Of a DNA stretch of 64,000 nucleotides, positions 60,919 through 64,000 are shown piece by piece. Both the position numbers and the translations under genes were made by a program. Origin of the DNA: Phytohabitans sp052068095 (lineage in GTDB: Bacteria > Actinomycetota > Actinomycetes > Mycobacteriales > Micromonosporaceae); the NCBI RefSeq assembly GCF_052068095.1, contig NZ_JBQHDG010000004.1:1-64000 (forward strand), read 5' to 3'. The notes under the pieces were generated by a model. The model searched no databases, was not told where the DNA came from, and saw nothing but the letters and a program-made list of their open reading frames with translations. Within the stretch, counting starts at the first letter, position 1, and each line of letters begins with the position of its first letter.

Positions 60919-63261
60919 ATGCCTGAGGCACCGACGTCTCGGTTCGTGTTGCGTCTTTCCGCCGCGGAGGACGCGCCGGACGCCACGGAAGTCATCGAGG
61001 CGATCGCCCTGGATCTGCGGACCGAGTTGGCCGACGCCGGCGCGCTGCGGCTGGAGCAGGTGCCGTTGGGTGGGGCGCCGGAGGGCACCCGTGGGCTAGC
61101 GGAGATCGTCGCGGTCTGCTCGTTCGTCATCACCGCGGTGCAGGCCGGCGAGTCTATGGGCCGGGTGGTCGCGGCGGTCCGGCGAGTCGTGGACCGGTAC
61201 ACCCGCCGCAGGCAACGGGTGCGGGTCACGATCGCCGGTGTCGACATCGACCTGGCCACCGCTGACGACGAGGCCACCGCACGGCTCGTCCGGGCGCTGC
61301 TCGCGTTGCCGGCCCAACCGCCCGTGGGAGTACGCGAAGCGCTCGTCATCGCCAACGCCCACTACGACGATCCCGGTCTGGCCCAGCTGCGGTCACCCAG
61401 CCACGACGCCGACGCGCTCGCCCGCGTCCTGGGCGATCCCACCATCGGTGGGTTCAACGTGGAGCTGATGACGGACGCGGACGAGCGCAGTATCCGGCGG
61501 CGCATCGCCGCGTTCTTCGCCAACCGCGACCGCGACGACCTGTTGCTGCTGCACTTCTCCTGTCACGGCGTCAAGGACACCCGTGGGCGGCTGCACCTGG
61601 CGGCCCGAGATACCGACCTGTCCGTGCTCGGCGCCACCAGCGTGCCGGCCAGCTTCGTGCACGAGGCCTTGGACGAGACCCAGTCCCGGCGCGTGGTGCT
61701 GATCCTGGACTGCTGCTACAGCGGCGCGTTCACCCGCGGTGCCACGGTGCGCTCCGGCAACGACGTCCATATCGCCGACGAGTTCGGCGCCGGCAGCGGT
61801 CGCGTCGTGCTCACCGCGTCCAGCGCCACCGAGTACGCGTTCGAGGGCGGGGATCTGACCCAGGCGCAGGCCCAACCGTCCGTGTTCACCGCCGCGCTGG
61901 TCGACGGCCTGCAAAGCGGTGCGGCCGATTTGGACGCCGACGGTGAGATCAGCATCGACGAGCTGTACGACTACACGTACCGTACGGTCCGCGACCGCAC
62001 GCCCGGCCAGGCGCCGATGAAGTGGAGCTTCGGTGTGGAGGGCAGCCTGGTCGTGGCGCGCAGCGTCCGCGCGCCCGCGTTGCCACAGTCCATCGTGGAC
62101 GATCTGGCCAGCGAGCGGGTGGTCCTGCGGCTCGAGGCGGTCCGCGCGCTGGCGCAGCTGTCGACTTCCGACAAGCCTGCGCTAGCCGACCTGGCGACAG
62201 TCACGCTGGCTCGCCTGAGCGACACCGATGACAGCGCCCAGGTACGCCGCGCCGCCAGCACCGCCCTCGCCGGCGACACCAAGACGCCGGCGGCCGACGA
62301 CGAGCCTGGCACTGACAGCGTGCGGCGCCAGCCCACGGCGCCGGAAGCTGACCAGGCTCCGCCGCGGCCCGCCCCAGCCCCAGCTTCTGCTCCGCCGCCC
62401 GCCGCCGTCGGCGAACCAGACGGCGGGACAGCGCCGGCCGCGACGGCAGCCACGGCACGGTCGGCCTCCGGTCACCCGGCAGTGCGGGAGGCGGGCGGCC
62501 TCCTTTTGGCCGCCAGCCTGCTCGTCACGATCAGCGTCCTGCTGTACGCGATCGCCGTCTACGGGATCGCCGAGGTGCCCCTCAGCGATGACTGGTACCA
62601 CAACCTGGTCTGGGTCGTTCAGGTCGCCGGAGCCGGCCTGTTACTCGCGACTCGACAGTCCCGCTGGGCCTGGTTTCTGCTCGGGGTGCTGGCCTGGGCG
62701 TGGGTCGACCTGGCACCGACCCTGCACAGCAGCGTCCAGAGCCATTTCCAGGACGCCTGGGGATTCATGGTCACGGCCGACCTCGTCGCCATCGCCGCGC
62801 AGGCATGCCTGGTCGTCGCGATAACCCGCGACCGCACAAACCGGTTTCGCCCCGACGCGATCAGGGCGGCTACCGCGGTGCTGCTGGCCGCACTCGCGCT
62901 CACCACAACCCTGCTGCTCGTTCCATTGCTCTACGAGTCATGGCACCTGAACACCGGCGAAGGGACCACGCTACGTGCCTTCGCCGGCATCGCCTGCGCC
63001 GTCGTGATTCCGGCCGTCGTGATCGCCGGGCGCGGCGCGGTCTTCCTGCCGCTCGGATGGCTTCTGGGCGGCGCTGAGCTCACCCTCACCGGATCGGTCA
63101 ACCTCTTCCGGGACGGCACCTCCGACCGCAACTACACGATCCTCACCGTGGTGTGGATCCTGCTGGTCCTCACCACCGCCGCAGCCATCGCGGCCAGCTC
63201 CTTGCTTCGGTCGCGGCCGACGAACCAACCCGCCGAACGAACCGTCAACCCCCGCCGCTAG
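60919..63261 (+). CDS. EACC1-type caspase-like protease with membrane C-terminus
   Basis: A protein of 780 residues. The N-terminal domain (about 1-115; RFVLRLSAAEDAPDATEVIEAIALDL...LAEIVAVCSFVITAVQAG...RVRVTIAGVDIDLATADDE) fits the effector-associated constant component EACC1 of bacterial conflict systems. A caspase/peptidase C14 domain (about 138-380) has catalytic His216 (HFSCHGVKD) and Cys266 (LILDCCYSGAF). A short helical HEAT-like region and Pro/Ala linker lead to about six or seven membrane helices (535-770). In such systems EACC1 links effectors to separate activator or partner proteins; none is next door. GAGG precedes ATG 60919. The stop overlaps the stop of the opposite gene (CTAG). 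Confidence 0.85.
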   Translation: MPEAPTSRFVLRLSAAEDAPDATEVIEAIALDLRTELADAGALRLEQVPLGGAPEGTRGLAEIVAVCSFVITAVQAGESMGRVVAAVRRVVDRYTRRRQRVRVTIAGVDIDLATADDEATARLVRALLALPAQPPVGVREALVIANAHYDDPGLAQLRSPSHDADALARVLGDPTIGGFNVELMTDADERSIRRRIAAFFANRDRDDLLLLHFSCHGVKDTRGRLHLAARDTDLSVLGATSVPASFVHEALDETQSRRVVLILDCCYSGAFTRGATVRSGNDVHIADEFGAGSGRVVLTASSATEYAFEGGDLTQAQAQPSVFTAALVDGLQSGAADLDADGEISIDELYDYTYRTVRDRTPGQAPMKWSFGVEGSLVVARSVRAPALPQSIVDDLASERVVLRLEAVRALAQLSTSDKPALADLATVTLARLSDTDDSAQVRRAASTALAGDTKTPAADDEPGTDSVRRQPTAPEADQAPPRPAPAPASAPPPAAVGEPDGGTAPAATAATARSASGHPAVREAGGLLLAASLLVTISVLLYAIAVYGIAEVPLSDDWYHNLVWVVQVAGAGLLLATRQSRWAWFLLGVLAWAWVDLAPTLHSSVQSHFQDAWGFMVTADLVAIAAQACLVVAITRDRTNRFRPDAIRAATAVLLAALALTTTLLLVPLLYESWHLNTGEGTTLRAFAGIACAVVIPAVVIAGRGAVFLPLGWLLGGAELTLTGSVNLFRDGTSDRNYTILTVVWILLVLTTAAAIAASSLLRSRPTNQPAERTVNPRR

Positions 63262-63854
63262 CCGGTGCCGGCCGAGAGTGACTTGATGGCGAGACGCTCG
63301 TGTGCGGTGCTCGCCATCGGTTGTTTCACCTCGACCATGATGTCGTACTCGCCGATCATCGACAGTGTGGTGACGGCTTGGTAGGTGCCTTTGCGGTTGC
63401 CCAGTTCGGCCATCACGATGGGCCCTTTTCGATGGGACATCGGCATCTCCACCATGTCGGTGTAGGCGACGACCTGTCCCATGCTGATGGGGTCGTAGGA
63501 AACCGGTGCGGTGACCTGCGCGTCGATCTGTACTCGCAGGTTGCCGAGGTGGCGAGCGGTGATGGCGATCGCGGCCTTGGCCTGCTGTTGATGCCCGGCG
63601 TCGCTGTTGGCGGTGGTCGCCGCCGCGGTCGTCGACGCCGGTGGGGACGTCTGGGGGCGGGTGAGTACGAAGGCGACGACGGCCAGGACCAGCGCCAGGC
63701 TCATGCCGACGCTCAGGCCCAGGACGAAGCCTTGCCGGTATCGGCTGTCGTGCGGGTGGGGCCGGCCGCGCCGGGTGGCGCGGCCGGATCCGGTTGTGCG
63801 GCCGGTGGTGCCGCGCATCTCGTCCGGCAGGGTCAGCCTGCCGCGTCGGCTCAC
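63258..63854 (-). CDS. YtkA/FixH-like membrane-anchored protein
   Basis: A protein of about 198 residues. A basic cytoplasmic N-terminus (residues 1-45), one membrane helix (FVLGLSVGMSLALVLAVVAFVL) and an outer domain of about 110 residues. The outer domain has VQIDAQVTAPVSYDPISMG, DMVEMPMSHRKGPIVMAELGNRKGTYQA and SMIGEYDIMVEVKQP, the FixH/YtkA-like sandwich. GTG 63854 overlaps the upstream gene stop (GTGA) and has AAGGAGG upstream; ATG 63884 is also in frame. Related domains occur in copper-handling membrane proteins. The gene converges with the caspase gene, with overlapping stops. Confidence 0.75.
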   Translation of the reverse strand: MSRRGRLTLPDEMRGTTGRTTGSGRATRRGRPHPHDSRYRQGFVLGLSVGMSLALVLAVVAFVLTRPQTSPPASTTAAATTANSDAGHQQQAKAAIAITARHLGNLRVQIDAQVTAPVSYDPISMGQVVAYTDMVEMPMSHRKGPIVMAELGNRKGTYQAVTTLSMIGEYDIMVEVKQPMASTAHERLAIKSLSAGTG

Positions 63855-64000
63855 CACCGCCTCCTTCGCCCCTGCCGCCACCATGCCGCCGGTGCCGCGA
63901 CCCAGGCGAGGGCGGGACGGTGGTCCTGGGTGGTGGCGGCTCCGGTCGCCGTGTTCGGTGGGTGATCGGGCAGGGCTGCCAGGCCGGGCCGTGCGCTGGC
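63851..64000 (-). CDS. 3' end of a gene leaving the window
   Basis: The minus-strand frame is open from the window edge to a TGA at 63851-63853, coding 49 residues. It ends with a hydrophobic segment (PALAWVAAPAAWW) and RQGRRRRW, which suggests a C-terminal membrane anchor. The stop overlaps the GTG of the YtkA/FixH-like gene by four bases, so the two are translationally coupled. The protein itself cannot be identified. Confidence 0.55.
   Translation of the reverse strand, partial: ASARPGLAALPDHPPNTATGAATTQDHRPALAWVAAPAAWWRQGRRRRW

Overview
The window is high-GC DNA with strongly biased third codon positions. It carries many secreted proteins, several ECF sigma factors and two AfsR-type (SARP-NB-ARC-TPR) regulators, and plant-polysaccharide enzymes. 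This points to a filamentous actinomycete, most likely of the Micromonosporaceae (Actinoplanes, Dactylosporangium, Phytohabitans or a relative). The family is inferred from gene content; no rRNA or other marker is present to settle it. The region looks chromosomal. I see no intact phage, integrase or insertion sequence.

Layout. Bases 1-8155 hold a loose series of single genes: a P-loop kinase, secreted proteins of unknown function, a CadD-type membrane transporter, an APH-fold kinase, a GNAT acetyltransferase, an I36-like inhibitor, a lipoprotein and a stand-alone CBM2 protein. Bases 8240-15350 form one sulfur-scavenging operon. A promoter drives an apparently leaderless 37-codon leader with five Cys codons, followed by flavin reductase, a sulfonate-type ABC importer, two FMN-dependent monooxygenases and a secreted vanadium-haloperoxidase-like protein, closed by a strong hairpin. 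An anti-Shine-Dalgarno stretch at the end of the leader can pair with the ribosome binding site of the first gene, which suggests cysteine-responsive attenuation.

Bases 15363-25760 carry a secreted M23-lectin protein, an AfsR-type regulator, a MarR/oxidoreductase pair with two matching operators, a SigE-type sigma factor with its partner, a secreted FnIII-CBM2 protein, and two gene remnants (a transglutaminase fragment and a second piece of the CadD gene). Bases 25956-34573 are a carbohydrate and redox region: a clan-A glycoside hydrolase with two CBMs, a berberine-bridge-type flavoenzyme with both covalent flavin residues, an ECF sigma factor with a SnoaL tail facing a SnoaL protein, and a GH10-CBM13-GH62 xylanase/arabinofuranosidase.

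Bases 35648-48027 are a two-gene operon of giant secreted proteins: a LamG-repeat protein followed by an RHS protein with an unrecognised C-terminal tip. Bases 48277-51386 have an XRE-TPR regulator, a DUF1877 protein and a stand-alone 5'-3' exonuclease ending in a clamp-binding motif. Bases 51500-52130 are a compact tRNA patch (Arg-UCU, Arg-CCU, Lys-CUU) flanked by two tRNA fragments and a decayed Mth938-like gene. The rest comprises a second AfsR-type regulator, an ECF sigma / CU044_5270 / subtilase operon, a SnoaL-like protein, and a caspase-like protease with an N-terminal effector-associated domain and a membrane C-terminus. The last items are a YtkA/FixH-like membrane protein and the 3' end of a gene leaving the window.

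The most interesting items are the cysteine attenuator on the sulfonate operon, the caspase conflict-system candidate, the GH10-CBM13-GH62 fusion, the LamG-RHS pair with its unknown tip, and the tRNA patch with gene debris.
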